Shown here piece by piece: positions 54,823-63,928 of a DNA stretch of 64,000 bases. A program made the translations under genes and the position numbers. Below the pieces are notes generated by a model, which saw only the letters and a program-made list of their open reading frames with translations, was not told the DNA's origin and did not search any database. The stretch is from Streptosporangium lutulentum. GTDB taxonomy: Bacteria; Actinomycetota; Actinomycetes; Streptosporangiales; Streptosporangiaceae. Every line of letters starts with the position of its first letter. Positions within the stretch are counted from its first letter, which is position 1. The stretch covers positions 3,224,001 to 3,288,000 of the forward strand of contig NZ_JAUSQU010000001.1 of assembly GCF_030811455.1 (NCBI RefSeq). Reading direction: 5' to 3'.

Positions 54823-56370
54823 CTACGGGGTTTCCGGGGCGCCCTGACCGCGGGCGTCCCCGGTTCCGGCGGGGCCCGCGCGCGGGGCACCCGTCCCCGG
54901 CAGGGCGCCGCCGGACGGCTCGCCCCGCTCGGCGGTGGCCGCCACGTTGCGCGGCATCCGGCCGAATATCAGGACGTGGAAGGGCTTGAGCGACCACCAG
55001 TAGAGATGGCCCGCCAGGCCCCGGGGATGGAAGATCGCGCGCTGGCCGTAGACGGTCTCGTCCCGTTGCCGGAGCACCCGCAGCTCCAGCCACGCGAGAC
55101 CGGGCAGGCGCATCTCCGCGCGCAGGCGCAGCAGGTGTCCGGGCTCGACCTCCTCCACGCGCCAGAAGTCGACGGAGTCTCCCACCCGGAGCCGCCGGGG
55201 GTCGCGGCGTCCGCGGCGCAGTCCCACGCCGCCGACGAGCCGGTCGAGGAGGCCGCGCAGGCGCCAGGCGACGGGCAGGGAGTACCAGCCCTTCTCGCCG
55301 CCGATCGCCTCGATCACCGTCCAGAGTGCCTGCGGGGACGCCTTGACGCGGCGGGCCCGCGCGTCGACGTAGAGGCTGCCGCCCGCCCAGTCGGGGTCGT
55401 TCGGCAGCGGGTCGCTCGGCGCCCCGGGGGTCGAGGCCGAGGACCAGCGCGTGAGGACCTCGGCCTCCCTGATCCGCCGCAGGGCCAGCTCTACGGCCCT
55501 TCTCAGCCCGATCAGGCCGTCCGCCGGGTCCTTGACGTGATCGGCGATGTCGTGTTCCCGGCAGATCGACTCGTTGCGCAGCGACTCCACCAGCGGGCGG
55601 GCCAGTCCGGCCGGAACGGGGGTGACCAGCCCCACCCAGTGGCTCGACAGGCCGGGGCTGAGCATCGGGACCGGGATGATCAACCGGCGGGGCAGCCCCG
55701 CGACCTCGGCGTAGACCCTCATCATGTCGGCGTAGGTCAGCACGTCCGGGCCGCCGACGTCGAAGGAGCGGTTCACCTCCTCCTCGATGTCCGCCCAGGC
55801 CGCGAGGTAGCGCAGGACGTCGCGGATCGCGATGGGTTGCGTCCTGGTCCTCACCCATCGCGGCGTCGTCATCACGGGCAGCCGTTCGGTGAGATAGCGC
55901 AGCATCTCGAAGGAGGCCGAACCCGATCCGATGATGACGGCCGCCCGGAGCACCACTGCGGGCACCTCGGAGCCCAGGAAGATCTCCCCCACCTCGACGC
56001 GGGACCGCATGTGGGGCGAGAGGTCCTCGTTGGGCGCGAGGCCGCCGAGATAGACGATGCGGCCCACTCCCGCCTCCTTGGCCGCGGCGGCGAACGTGGT
56101 GGCCGCGCGGCGGTCGGCGTCGGCGAAGTCCTCTCCCCCGCCCATCGTGTGGATGAGGTAGTAGGCGACGTCGACCCCGTCGAGCGCCTTCCTCGTCTGC
56201 TCCGCGTCGGTCGCGTCGGCTTCCGCGATCTCCACCCGCGCGGCCCACGGCTGGTCGCGCAGGCGGCCGGCCGACCGCGCCATGCAGCGGACCTCGTGAC
56301 GCGCGTCGAGCAGTTCGGGAACGAGCCGCCCCCCGATGTAGCCGGTCGCACCGGTCACGAGACATTTCAT
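54823..56370 (-). CDS. NAD(P)-binding SDR-like protein with C-terminal DUF2867 domain
   Basis: A 515-residue two-domain protein. Residues 1 to about 300 form an atypical SDR/NmrA-like domain (CLVTGATGYIGGRLVPELL, VDVAYYLIHTMGGGEDFADADRRAA, SEVPAVVLRAAVIIGSGSASFEMLRYL). About 330-490 is DUF2867 (GWYSLPVAWRLRGLLDRLVGG, DSVDFWRVEEVEPGHLLRLRAEMRLPGLAWLELRV, GLAGHLYWWSLKPFH), a START-like fold. Such fusions are linked to quinone or lipid-like ligand metabolism; activity unknown. The low-complexity Gly/Pro/Ala tail is unusual. Confidence 0.88.
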   Translation of the reverse strand: MKCLVTGATGYIGGRLVPELLDARHEVRCMARSAGRLRDQPWAARVEIAEADATDAEQTRKALDGVDVAYYLIHTMGGGEDFADADRRAATTFAAAAKEAGVGRIVYLGGLAPNEDLSPHMRSRVEVGEIFLGSEVPAVVLRAAVIIGSGSASFEMLRYLTERLPVMTTPRWVRTRTQPIAIRDVLRYLAAWADIEEEVNRSFDVGGPDVLTYADMMRVYAEVAGLPRRLIIPVPMLSPGLSSHWVGLVTPVPAGLARPLVESLRNESICREHDIADHVKDPADGLIGLRRAVELALRRIREAEVLTRWSSASTPGAPSDPLPNDPDWAGGSLYVDARARRVKASPQALWTVIEAIGGEKGWYSLPVAWRLRGLLDRLVGGVGLRRGRRDPRRLRVGDSVDFWRVEEVEPGHLLRLRAEMRLPGLAWLELRVLRQRDETVYGQRAIFHPRGLAGHLYWWSLKPFHVLIFGRMPRNVAATAERGEPSGGALPGTGAPRAGPAGTGDARGQGAPETP

Positions 56371-56429
56371 TTAATAATTGTCGTACGGCCCGGCCGAATG
56401 GTTGCCGACTTGGCCGTTTCACGGCTTTT

Positions 56430-57335
56430 TTATAGCTGTTCGCGGATCCGGAGGAGGATCTCCCGCGTGCGTGAGGCCGGTTCGGCCTCGATGCACAGGC
56501 GTTCCATCACCTCGAGGTAGCTGTCGACCTCTTCCCGCTTCTCCAGATAGACCGCGCTGGTCAGCTGCTCCATGTAGACCACATCGGGCAGGTCGGGCTG
56601 GGAGAACCTCAGGATGCTGAAGGGCCCTCCCGCCGCGGCGTGGCCGCCGACGCTGAACGGCACGATCTGGACGGTCACGTTGGGCAGTTCGAGCGCCTCA
56701 AGGAGGTGGTCGATCTGGCCGCGCATCACCTCGGCCCCGCCGAGCGCGCGACGCAGCACCGCCTCGTCCAGCACGGCCCACACGTGGGGCGACTCCTCGC
56801 CGCGCAGCAGCCTCTGGCGTGCCATGCGCAGCCGTACCCGCCGCTCCAGCTCCTCCTCGGAGGCGGAGGGGAACCCCAGCCGGATCACGGCCCGCGCGTA
56901 GCCCTCGCTCTGGAGCAGGCCGGGCACGAACTGGACCTCGTAGTTCCGGATGACGGTGGCCGACTCCTCCAGGCCCACGTACGTCTCGAACCAGCTGGGC
57001 AGGACGTCGTTGTAGTTGTGCCACCAGCCGGTGACGTTGGCCCGTCCGACGAGGGCCAGCAGGGGCTCCCGCTCGCTCTCCTCCGTCACGCCGTACAGCG
57101 TGAGCAGGTCGGCCACGTCCCTGATCCGGAAGCTCACCCGGCCGAGCTCCATGCGGCTGATCTTCGAATGCGAGGCGCGGATGACGTGTCCCGCCGCCTC
57201 AAGGGTGATGTCGCGCTGCTCGCGGAGCCTGCGGAGCTGGGCGCCCAGCACGATTCTCAACACGGTCGAACTGCCCCGGAGCGGAACCACGGGCGCGGAG
57301 CTGACTCGCTCACCGCCGGCGTGAGGTGCGATCAT
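56430..57335 (-). CDS. Helix-turn-helix regulator with DUF5753 domain (Scr1/BldB-partner type)
   Basis: A 301-residue regulator. An XRE-type helix-turn-helix at about 28-85 (LGAQLRRLREQRDITLEAAGHVIRASHSKISRMELGRVSF) is followed by the DUF5753 domain (WWHNYNDVLPSWFETYVGLEESATVIRNYEVQFVPGLLQSEGYARAVI...). In actinomycetes these proteins pair with a DUF397 partner, here the gene 107 bp upstream on the same strand. Some pairs behave as toxin-antitoxin-like or developmental regulators. Confidence 0.93.
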   Translation of the reverse strand: MIAPHAGGERVSSAPVVPLRGSSTVLRIVLGAQLRRLREQRDITLEAAGHVIRASHSKISRMELGRVSFRIRDVADLLTLYGVTEESEREPLLALVGRANVTGWWHNYNDVLPSWFETYVGLEESATVIRNYEVQFVPGLLQSEGYARAVIRLGFPSASEEELERRVRLRMARQRLLRGEESPHVWAVLDEAVLRRALGGAEVMRGQIDHLLEALELPNVTVQIVPFSVGGHAAAGGPFSILRFSQPDLPDVVYMEQLTSAVYLEKREEVDSYLEVMERLCIEAEPASRTREILLRIREQL

Positions 57336-57442
57336 CTACAGTCCTTATAGCGCGGAATGCGAGCCTTTACCTACTCTTCGTGCCTTCGAGATCCCTCACG
57401 GTACTCCGGTCGCGCATTTTCGGCTATACAGAACTTTATTCT

Positions 57443-57688
57443 TCAACCATTTCCGGTGACAAGGTCATCGAAGTCGCCGCTCTTCACCCTTCTGAGGAAT
57501 GCGTCGACCTCGCGGCGAGTGTAGATCAACGCGGGCCCCTCGGGGTCGCGGGAGTTGCGCATCGCGACCCTGCCGTCGGGCAGCTCGGCGACCTCCACGC
57601 AGTTGCCGCTGGGATTGCTGAAGTGGCTCTTGCGCCAGACGACCCCGTCCAGCAGAGCCGCCGACATACCGCTGCGCAGCTGATTCAT
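57443..57688 (-). CDS. DUF397 domain protein, partner of the DUF5753 regulator
   Basis: An 81-residue protein with the DUF397 signature WRKSHFSNPSGNCVEVAELPDGRVAMRNSRDPEGPALIYTRREVDAFLRRVKSGDFD. It is the small partner of XRE-DUF5753 regulators. It leads the two-gene unit; upstream is a cluster of GTGCA/TGCAC repeats. Confidence 0.93.
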   Translation of the reverse strand: MNQLRSGMSAALLDGVVWRKSHFSNPSGNCVEVAELPDGRVAMRNSRDPEGPALIYTRREVDAFLRRVKSGDFDDLVTGNG

Positions 57689-57740
57689 CGTCGCCTCTCA
57701 CCCGTCAGGCAGGGGAACATACGTACGAGCATATATCTTT

Positions 57741-57778
57741 GTGCAGATGCACGTGCATTTGTACTTGCTTATGCACAT
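57741..57778. promoter_or_regulatory. Cluster of GTGCA/TGCAC repeats, candidate operator
   Basis: GTGCAGATGCACGTGCATTT and TTATGCACATCA contain four GTGCA/TGCAC half-sites, including the perfect palindrome ATGCACGTGCAT (57747-57758). The cluster lies in an AT-richer divergent region between the DUF397 gene and the ATP-binding protein gene. Binding by the DUF5753 regulator is inferred. Confidence 0.4.
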
Positions 57779-57918
57779 CATGACGGGCAGGATGACGGGA
57801 CGGATTGCCTTCGTTACGCGATCGCCACCCCTCACCAAGGTCGCCGATGACTGGTTGTCAAAGACATGGAGCCTCACCTGTCCGATCTGAGATCGGAGGA
57901 TGGGAACGGTGGCTGTCG

Positions 57919-58422
57919 ATGCTCGATCACATGCTCCCGCCGGGTTCCCCGCCGCCGTGGGCGGACGGTGAAACCCATGCCGACCGGCTCCGGATGACCG
58001 TGTGGAGTCTCCGCCACGCCCCCTACGCGGCGCGGACCGCCCGCGAGTTCACCTCCACCGCCCTGAGAACGTGGGGGCTGGAGCAGCTGGTCGACGACAC
58101 CGGCGTCGTGGTGTCCGAGCTGGTGACCAACGCGGTGCGTCACGGCACGCGGGGCGCCCTCCACCCCCGGCCCGCCCCGGACATCAGGGTGATCCTGTGC
58201 CGGACCGAACGCTCGGTGTTGTGCGCGGTCACCGACCCCAGCGACCAGGGACCCCGCCTGCGCGAGCCCGACCACGAGGCGGAGGGCGGCCGCGGGCTGC
58301 AGGTCGTCCAGGGGGTCAGCGAGATGTGGGGCTGGGCTCCTCTGGAGACACGGGGCAAGGCCGTGTGGGCGGCCTTCGCCCTTCCGCACAGGACCGCGCG
58401 CCGCCTGGAGGCCTGTCACTGA
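57919..58422 (+). CDS. Histidine-kinase-like ATPase (anti-sigma-factor type)
   Basis: A 167-residue single HATPase_c_2 domain, as in RsbW/SpoIIAB-like serine kinases: N-box VVVSELVTNAVRHGT, G1 box TDPSDQGPR and G2 box GGRGLQVVQGVSEMWGW. No histidine phospho-acceptor or membrane segment. These proteins often sit next to DUF5753/DUF397 pairs. Start uncertain: ATG 57919 gives a protein of normal length; ATG 57847 is an in-frame alternative. Confidence 0.87.
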   Translation: MLDHMLPPGSPPPWADGETHADRLRMTVWSLRHAPYAARTAREFTSTALRTWGLEQLVDDTGVVVSELVTNAVRHGTRGALHPRPAPDIRVILCRTERSVLCAVTDPSDQGPRLREPDHEAEGGRGLQVVQGVSEMWGWAPLETRGKAVWAAFALPHRTARRLEACH

Positions 58423-58530
58423 CGATCCTGCCTTTCCAATGCCAAAAAGCGGACTTAGGGAAATAAGCCCCATAGTCGGCTTAAGACGGATATTGTCCGC
58501 GGAAGCCCGATCCGCTGGATGGAGAACGTC

Positions 58531-59367
58531 ATGGCGTCGTCAGAACCTGAGCGCCTCAGGTTTGACCCCAAGACCCCGAATTCGGGACGGATGGCCGACT
58601 ACTTCGTCGGTGGCAAGGACAACTTCGCCGCCGACCGCGCGATCGCGCGGCAGGCACTCGCGATCGCTCCCGACCTTCCGGTCGTATCGCGAGAGGGACG
58701 CGGTTTTCTCGGCCGGGCGGTCCGGTTCCTCGTCGAGGCGGGCATCCGGCAGTTCGTCGACATCGGCTGCGGCCTGCCGACCCGGGGCAACGTGCACGAG
58801 ATCCTCCGCGCGGCCGCCCCCGACGCGCGGGTGGCGTACGTCGACAACGACCCGGTGGTCGCCGTCCACGCCCGTGCCCTGCTCCAGAACGAGGACCTGG
58901 CCGCGGTCGTCGAGGCCGACGCCCGCGACCCCGAGCGGCTCCTCTCCCATCTGCGGTTCAGCGGCGTCATCGATCTGTCCCGGCCCGTGGCGATCCTCCT
59001 TTTCTCGGTCCTGGCGGATGTCCCCGACGACGTCGAGGCCATGCGGATCACGGCCGGCCTCCGGAAGGCGATCGCGCCGGGCAGCTACATGGCCATCTCC
59101 CACGCGGTCTCCGACCTGTGCCCGGAGACGACGGCGCGGCTCGCCGCCCTCTACCAGAACCACGGTGCGATCACCGGCCCGCGCCGCGGCAACCTGCGCA
59201 CCAGGGCCGAGGTCGAACTCCTGTTCGGCGAGCTGGAACTCGTCGAACCCGGGGTGGTCTACGTCCCGCGGTGGCGACCCGGCGGCGCGGTGCCCCACCG
59301 GCCCGATTCCGTATGGGTGGTCGGCGGAATCGGCCGTAAAGCATGGATAGACTGCCGCCAGAAATGA
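58531..59367 (+). CDS. SAM-dependent methyltransferase, DUF574 family (intact SAM motifs)
   Basis: A 278-residue member of the actinomycete DUF574/Methyltransf_19 family: NSGRMADYFVGGKDNFAADRAIAR (15-40), SAM motif I QFVDIGCGLPTRGNVHE with Asp77, and motif II YVDNDPVVAVHARALL with Asp105/Asp107. GGAGA five bases before ATG 58531 sets the start. Substrate unknown. A diverged paralogue follows directly. Confidence 0.9.
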   Translation: MASSEPERLRFDPKTPNSGRMADYFVGGKDNFAADRAIARQALAIAPDLPVVSREGRGFLGRAVRFLVEAGIRQFVDIGCGLPTRGNVHEILRAAAPDARVAYVDNDPVVAVHARALLQNEDLAAVVEADARDPERLLSHLRFSGVIDLSRPVAILLFSVLADVPDDVEAMRITAGLRKAIAPGSYMAISHAVSDLCPETTARLAALYQNHGAITGPRRGNLRTRAEVELLFGELELVEPGVVYVPRWRPGGAVPHRPDSVWVVGGIGRKAWIDCRQK

Positions 59368-59455
59368 TCGGAGCTTTCCCCGTTCACCTGTGTCTCGACC
59401 TCCGTTCGCGAGCGGCACCGCTCGCCGGTGCGACAGGCGGCAGAGGAGATGACGT

Positions 59456-60274
59456 ATGAGCGACGCGGCCCGGCGGCCACCGGCAGGTCTGGACACGAGC
59501 GTGGCCAACGTCGCCCGGATGAACGACTACTACCTCGGCGGCAAGGACAACTTCGCCGCCGACCGCGCGGCCGCGGAGGAGGTGCTCGCCCTGGCGCCCG
59601 AGATCAGGACCATGGCCAGGGAGGGCCAGGACTTCATGGCCCGGGGGGTGCGCTATCTCGTCGGGCAGGGCATCACCCAGTTCGTCTCCCTCGGCGTGGG
59701 GCTGCCCACGCAGAACAGCGTCCATCAGGTCGCCCAGGCGCTCCTGCCCGACGCCCGCGTGGTCTACGTCTCCACCGACCCGGTCGTGCTCTCCCACGCC
59801 CGCGCCCTGCTGGCCACCAACCCCGCCACCGCCGTCGTCGAGGGTGACGTCCTCCACCCCCGCCGGTTGCTCGCCGATCCCGAGTTGAGACGGCTCATCG
59901 ACCTGGACCGGCCGGTGGCCGTCCTGATCGCGTCCGCCCTCCAGTTCATCCCGGACGAGGACGACCCGTTCAAGTGCGTGGCCGTCCTGCGCGACGCGCT
60001 GCCGGTCGGCAGCGCCTTCGCCTTCGGGCACGTCGTCTTCGACCGGCGCCCCGAGGTCATGGAGCCGATCGTCGGCATCTACCGGAGGATCCTCGGCCGC
60101 CAGGAGGGCGACGGCCGCACGAGCGAGCAGGTGCTGCGCTTCTTCGACGGACTGGAGCTGGTGGAGCCCGGTTTCGTCTACACGCGCGACTGGCGTCCCG
60201 ACAACCCGCTCACCGTCCAGGGCCGGGACAGGACCTGGTCCATGGTCGGGATCGCCAGGAAGACCGAAGGCTGA
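59456..60274 (+). CDS. DUF574-family methyltransferase paralogue with altered SAM motifs
   Basis: A 272-residue protein clearly homologous to its neighbour (NVARMNDYYLGGKDNFAADRAAAEE), but motif I reads QFVSLGVGLPTQNSVHQ, with Ser78 where the SAM-binding Asp is expected. Motif II reads YVSTDPVVLSHARALL, with Ser106 in place of the first Asp. SAM binding may be weakened or lost. AGGAG stands seven bases before ATG 59456. The pair probably arose by tandem duplication. Confidence 0.87.
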   Translation: MSDAARRPPAGLDTSVANVARMNDYYLGGKDNFAADRAAAEEVLALAPEIRTMAREGQDFMARGVRYLVGQGITQFVSLGVGLPTQNSVHQVAQALLPDARVVYVSTDPVVLSHARALLATNPATAVVEGDVLHPRRLLADPELRRLIDLDRPVAVLIASALQFIPDEDDPFKCVAVLRDALPVGSAFAFGHVVFDRRPEVMEPIVGIYRRILGRQEGDGRTSEQVLRFFDGLELVEPGFVYTRDWRPDNPLTVQGRDRTWSMVGIARKTEG

Positions 60275-60480
60275 CCGGCGCCGGCCCGTGTCCTCGCCGG
60301 CGTCGAGTCGCCCCGGACGCGGATCGCGCCGTCCGAAGACTTCGCGAGCCGTCGCCTCCGGCCTCCGCGGCCTCGCTCGAAGCCGTCCCCCGGGCCCGTG
60401 ACGCCCGCCTTCCGCGCCCGTTCACCGTCAACGGGCGCGGTGCTCGCCGGCGAGGCCTCTCATCGGCCGGAGGACCTGGT

Positions 60481-60507
60481 GAGGGGCGCCTGTGGCAGGC
60501 ACCCCTC
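60481..60507. terminator. Terminator-like hairpin, 12-bp stem with one mismatch
   Basis: GAGGGGCGCCTG and CAGGCACCCCTC flank a 3-base loop a few bases beyond the fasciclin stop codon. One C-A mismatch. Confidence 0.65.
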
Positions 60508-60514
60508 CGGCTCC

Positions 60515-61216
60515 TCAGCTCGCGCTCTCGCTCGGTGTCGCCGATGCCTCGGCGCCGGGCAGAAGAACGGAGTCGACGAGGTAGACCGTGGCGTTGGAGG
60601 TCTGCAGGTTGCCGCAGAGGATCTTGGCGTCGCCGACGGTGTAGTCCTCACCGGAGCCCGTGACGGTCAGGGTGCCGCCGCCGAGCGTCGTGAGCGGTCC
60701 CGCCGTGAGATCCGCGGGGGCCTTCCTCCCCTCGACGACGTGGTTCTGCAGGATCTTGGTCAACTTGTCCTTGTCGCCCATGATCGTGTCGAGCTCCTCC
60801 TTCGGGATCTTGTCGAACGCCGCGTTGGTGGGCGCGAACACCGTGATGTCCTTGGCGGAGTTCAGTGTCTCGGTCAGTCCGGCCGCGTCGACGGCCTTGG
60901 CCAGGCTGGACAGTTCCGGGTTGGCGGCGAGAGCGGTGCCGACCGGCTCCGTGGCCATGCTGGCGGCGCTGCCGGGTCCGGACGTGGGCAGGGAGGCGCA
61001 GCCCGGGCCGACCGGCGAGGCCGTGGCCCCCGGCGAGGTCATGTCCGTGGGCGACGGCATGTCGGTGGGCGAGGTCATGTCCGTGGGCGACGGCATGTCC
61101 GTGGGGGCTGGGGCAGGAGAGAGGAAGAGGAAGGAACTCGTGGTGGCCGCCTGGGCAGCCGGGGCTGCTGCCAGGGTGAGCGCTGCCAGAGCCGAGGCGA
61201 GAAGAGACTTCTTCAC
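60515..61216 (-). CDS. Secreted fasciclin (FAS1) domain protein
   Basis: A 233-residue exported protein. The signal peptide (VKKSLLASALAALTLAAAPAAQAA) is followed by a low-complexity linker with repeated PSPTDM/TSPTDM units, then one FAS1 domain at about 95-220 (NPELSSLAKAVDAAGLTETLNSAKDITVFAPTNAAFDKIP, ILQNHVVEG, LLPG). It resembles mycobacterial MPT83/MPT70-type proteins, which mediate adhesion. Two cysteines (VGPGCASL, AKILCGNL) could pair. GTG 61216 has AAGGAG six bases upstream. Confidence 0.92.
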   Translation of the reverse strand: MKKSLLASALAALTLAAAPAAQAATTSSFLFLSPAPAPTDMPSPTDMTSPTDMPSPTDMTSPGATASPVGPGCASLPTSGPGSAASMATEPVGTALAANPELSSLAKAVDAAGLTETLNSAKDITVFAPTNAAFDKIPKEELDTIMGDKDKLTKILQNHVVEGRKAPADLTAGPLTTLGGGTLTVTGSGEDYTVGDAKILCGNLQTSNATVYLVDSVLLPGAEASATPSESAS

Positions 61217-61406
61217 GTTGATCTCCTTGGTTGGGCGGATGAGCCCTTCCGGATCCGCCAAGCGGGTCCCGACGTGCTCATCGGTCTATTCGTAGATCAA
61301 TGCCCTGCACATTGGTGACAAATACCCCACTAGACGACTCTTGACCACATATCTCCCTAAATGACCAGATGTGAACAGCTGTGACACGTCGCCGTACAGT
61401 GGGAAC

Positions 61407-61868
61407 ATGAGCCCGAAGATCGCGACCAACGAGGTCGTCTCACGTGAGCAGCTACTGGAATTCCTGCGTGGGCGCCACCGCGCGCTCGTCATCACGGCAC
61501 GCCGTGACGGCACACCGCAGGCCTCCCCCGTGACATGCGGTGTCGACGCCGAGGGCCGCATCGTGATCTCCACCTATCCCGAGCGCGCCAAGACGGCCAA
61601 CGCCCGCCGCGATCCCCGGGTGAGCGTCGTGGTCCTGTCGGACGACTTCGACGGGCCCTGGGTGCAGGTGGACGGCACGGCCGAGGTCCTGGACCTGCCC
61701 GAGGCCCTGGAGCCCCTGGTCGACTACTACCGGTCGATCTCCGGCGAGCACCCCGACTGGGACGAGTACCGCGAGGCCATGACCCGCCAGGGCAAGTCGC
61801 TGCTGCGCCTCACCCCGCAACGCTGGGGCCCGATCGCCACCGGCGGGTTCCCCGCACGCCTCGCCTGA
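61407..61868 (+). CDS. PPOX-class (pyridoxamine-oxidase-like) F420-dependent family protein
   Basis: A 153-residue split-barrel flavin/F420-binding protein: LLEFLRGRHRALVITARRDGTPQASPVTCGVDAEGRIVIST, RAKTANARRDPRVSVVVLSDDFDGPWVQVDGTAEVLDLPEALEPLVDYYRSISGEHPDW, LLRLTPQRWGPIATGGFP. The length and C-terminus match F420-dependent biliverdin/quinone reductase-like Rv1155-type proteins. ATG 61407 may be leaderless: TACAGT ends six bases upstream. Confidence 0.9.
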   Translation: MSPKIATNEVVSREQLLEFLRGRHRALVITARRDGTPQASPVTCGVDAEGRIVISTYPERAKTANARRDPRVSVVVLSDDFDGPWVQVDGTAEVLDLPEALEPLVDYYRSISGEHPDWDEYREAMTRQGKSLLRLTPQRWGPIATGGFPARLA

Positions 61869-61941
61869 GCCCCGGCCGCCCGCGATCGGCCCGCCTCGGA
61901 CTCCCCGGAGCCCGGCCCCGCGGGGATCGGCTCGCCCGAGC

Positions 61942-63165
61942 TCATCCCAGGTCCTCCAGTACGGCGTCCGCCGCCCGGCGGCCCGAGACCAGGGCGCCCT
62001 GGTGGGAGCCGGTGTCGCGGTGGTCGCCGCACACGTAGCGACCGGGCGCGAAACGGACCGGGCGGCGCATCGGGAACGGCGGGGTCATCGCGGGCAGCGC
62101 CGCCTCGATCGGATAGGTCGCGAGGTGCTCCCAGGCGGAGGTGTTCGCCCTGTAGATCTGAGCCAGCCGGGCCCGGACCCGAGGCTCGTCGGCGTCGGAG
62201 AGAAGCCCCAGGACCGAGGTGGAGACCAGGGCGCGGCCGTCCGAGGAGTACTCGGGCGCGGCGTCGGTGATGACCAGGGTGTCGGTGATCTGGCCCTCCG
62301 CGTCCACGATCTGGGTGGGATCGTCGGCGGGGGACCAGGGGACGGCGTGGTAGAAGGTCGTCACCGCGCGCATCGCCGGGATCTCCAGCCCGGGGTAGAG
62401 GGCCGCGGCCATGGCCGGGTCGGTCGCCACGACCACCGTGCGGGCCGGGATCGTCTCGCCTCCCGCCGTCTCCACGCCCTCGTCCGTCACGGCGAGGACC
62501 GGGGTGTCGAGCTTCAGCGCCTCCGGCGGGATGCGCTCGGCGAGCCGGCGGGGGATCTCGCCCATGCCGAGGGCGGGCACCCCGACCGTGCCGAGGGCGA
62601 AGGACCGCCAGATCAGGTTGAAGAAGCGGCTGGAGGTCTCAAGCTCCCGTTCGAGGAAGACACCGGCCAGGAAGGGGCGGATCAGCTTCTCGATCATCTT
62701 GGAGGAGATGCCCCGGTGCCGCAGCTCCTCCTCCGTGGTGCGGTCCGGGTCACGGCGCAGCAACTCGGGAGGGAAGGTGACGTCGCGCGTGGTCAGCGCG
62801 GCCAGGGCGGCCTTGTCCCTGAGCGACCCCACATCGGCCAGCAGGCCGCTGAGCGCGTGCCGGGGATGCCGCCAGGGCAGCATGAAACGCTCCCGACGCC
62901 CCCTGTCGAAGGCGATCACCCCGGAGGGGATGGCGCGCAGATTCAGCGCGCCGACGTCGAGAACGCGGGCGGCCTCCGGATAGGCGGTGTTGAACACCTG
63001 GAAACCGCGATCGAGCCGGAAACCGTCGACGATGTCGGTGCGCACGCGACCGCCCACCTCGCCCGCGGCGTCGATGACGCGGACCGGAACCCCGGCGGAG
63101 TGCAGCCGGATCGCGCACGCGAGGCCCGCGAGCCCCGCGCCGATGACCACCACTGTGTCCGGCAT
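61942..63165 (-). CDS. FAD-dependent amine-oxidase-like/phytoene-desaturase-like oxidoreductase
   Basis: A 407-residue flavoprotein: dinucleotide motif VVIGAGLAGLACAIRL, the GG doublet GEVGGRVRT, LDRGFQVFNTAYPEA, and the C-terminal FAD contact CGDHRDTGSHQGALVSGRRAA. The overall pattern is that of plant/cyanobacterial protoporphyrinogen- or carotenoid-type amino-oxidases. Substrate unknown. GGGGGAGG precedes ATG 63165. Confidence 0.9.
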   Translation of the reverse strand: MPDTVVVIGAGLAGLACAIRLHSAGVPVRVIDAAGEVGGRVRTDIVDGFRLDRGFQVFNTAYPEAARVLDVGALNLRAIPSGVIAFDRGRRERFMLPWRHPRHALSGLLADVGSLRDKAALAALTTRDVTFPPELLRRDPDRTTEEELRHRGISSKMIEKLIRPFLAGVFLERELETSSRFFNLIWRSFALGTVGVPALGMGEIPRRLAERIPPEALKLDTPVLAVTDEGVETAGGETIPARTVVVATDPAMAAALYPGLEIPAMRAVTTFYHAVPWSPADDPTQIVDAEGQITDTLVITDAAPEYSSDGRALVSTSVLGLLSDADEPRVRARLAQIYRANTSAWEHLATYPIEAALPAMTPPFPMRRPVRFAPGRYVCGDHRDTGSHQGALVSGRRAADAVLEDLG

Positions 63166-63274
63166 GACGCCTCCCCCTCGAATCACGACGACGTGGAGCG
63201 GCCGGATCGGCCACCTCTGACCTCGGGTGGCGAGCCGCCGGGGGTCGCGTCCGCGTTCCGCTCCTCTCCCAGAC

Positions 63275-63910
63275 CTACCCCAGCTTCACCGTGATCTCTC
63301 CCCCGAGCTGGAACCCTCCGGACAGTTCGAGGTCGTCCCCGCTCCAGAATCGGCCGGGGTCGTACCAGTTCGGCCTGCGACCGCCGGGAAGCAGCCCCAT
63401 GGCCTCGTAGGTGACGGCGACGACCTCCGCGCAGTAGGCGCTCTCCAGGGCGCTCTCCTCCGCCCCCCGCTTCAGGATCTTCGGCAGCCGTCCCTTCATC
63501 CAGCGTCCGGCCAGCCTGGCCGTGGAGGGGAAGGGCGTGCCGTCCAGGCGGGCGACGGTGCGCAGGACGGCGTCGTCCATCTCCCGGGAGGTCTGGGGCT
63601 CCAGCTGGCGCAGCCAGGCACGCTGGCCGTACCTGGTGGCCCAGACGGAGACCGCGTCGCGCAGGTCGTGCAGCTGGACGCCGCGCTGGTGGACTCCCGA
63701 CCACAGGTCGGGCAGGGAACGGCCGAGTTCGGCGTGCCACATCAACGGCGGCATGTCGTCGATGACGACGGACATGCCGACATGGTTGACGGGGCTGTTC
63801 GTCATGGTCTGGATGGCTCGGTCGGGAACGGTTCGGCCGCGGAACAGCCACACGTCGCCGGTACGGGTCAGGTTCGCGGCCTCATCGAGGCTGATGCTCT
63901 TGCCGGGCAT
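63275..63910 (-). CDS. Permuted papain-fold (YiiX/YebB-like) NlpC/P60 hydrolase
   Basis: A 211-residue protein with the circularly permuted NlpC/P60 order: GDVWLFRG, then His43 in NHVGMSVV, and the nucleophile Cys160 late in the chain (ESAYCAEVVAVTYEAMGLL). No signal peptide. Family members act on lipids or peptides at membranes; the specific role is unknown. Confidence 0.8.
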   Translation of the reverse strand: MPGKSISLDEAANLTRTGDVWLFRGRTVPDRAIQTMTNSPVNHVGMSVVIDDMPPLMWHAELGRSLPDLWSGVHQRGVQLHDLRDAVSVWATRYGQRAWLRQLEPQTSREMDDAVLRTVARLDGTPFPSTARLAGRWMKGRLPKILKRGAEESALESAYCAEVVAVTYEAMGLLPGGRRPNWYDPGRFWSGDDLELSGGFQLGGEITVKLG

Positions 63911-63928
63911 TCCGCTAGCGTAGGCACA

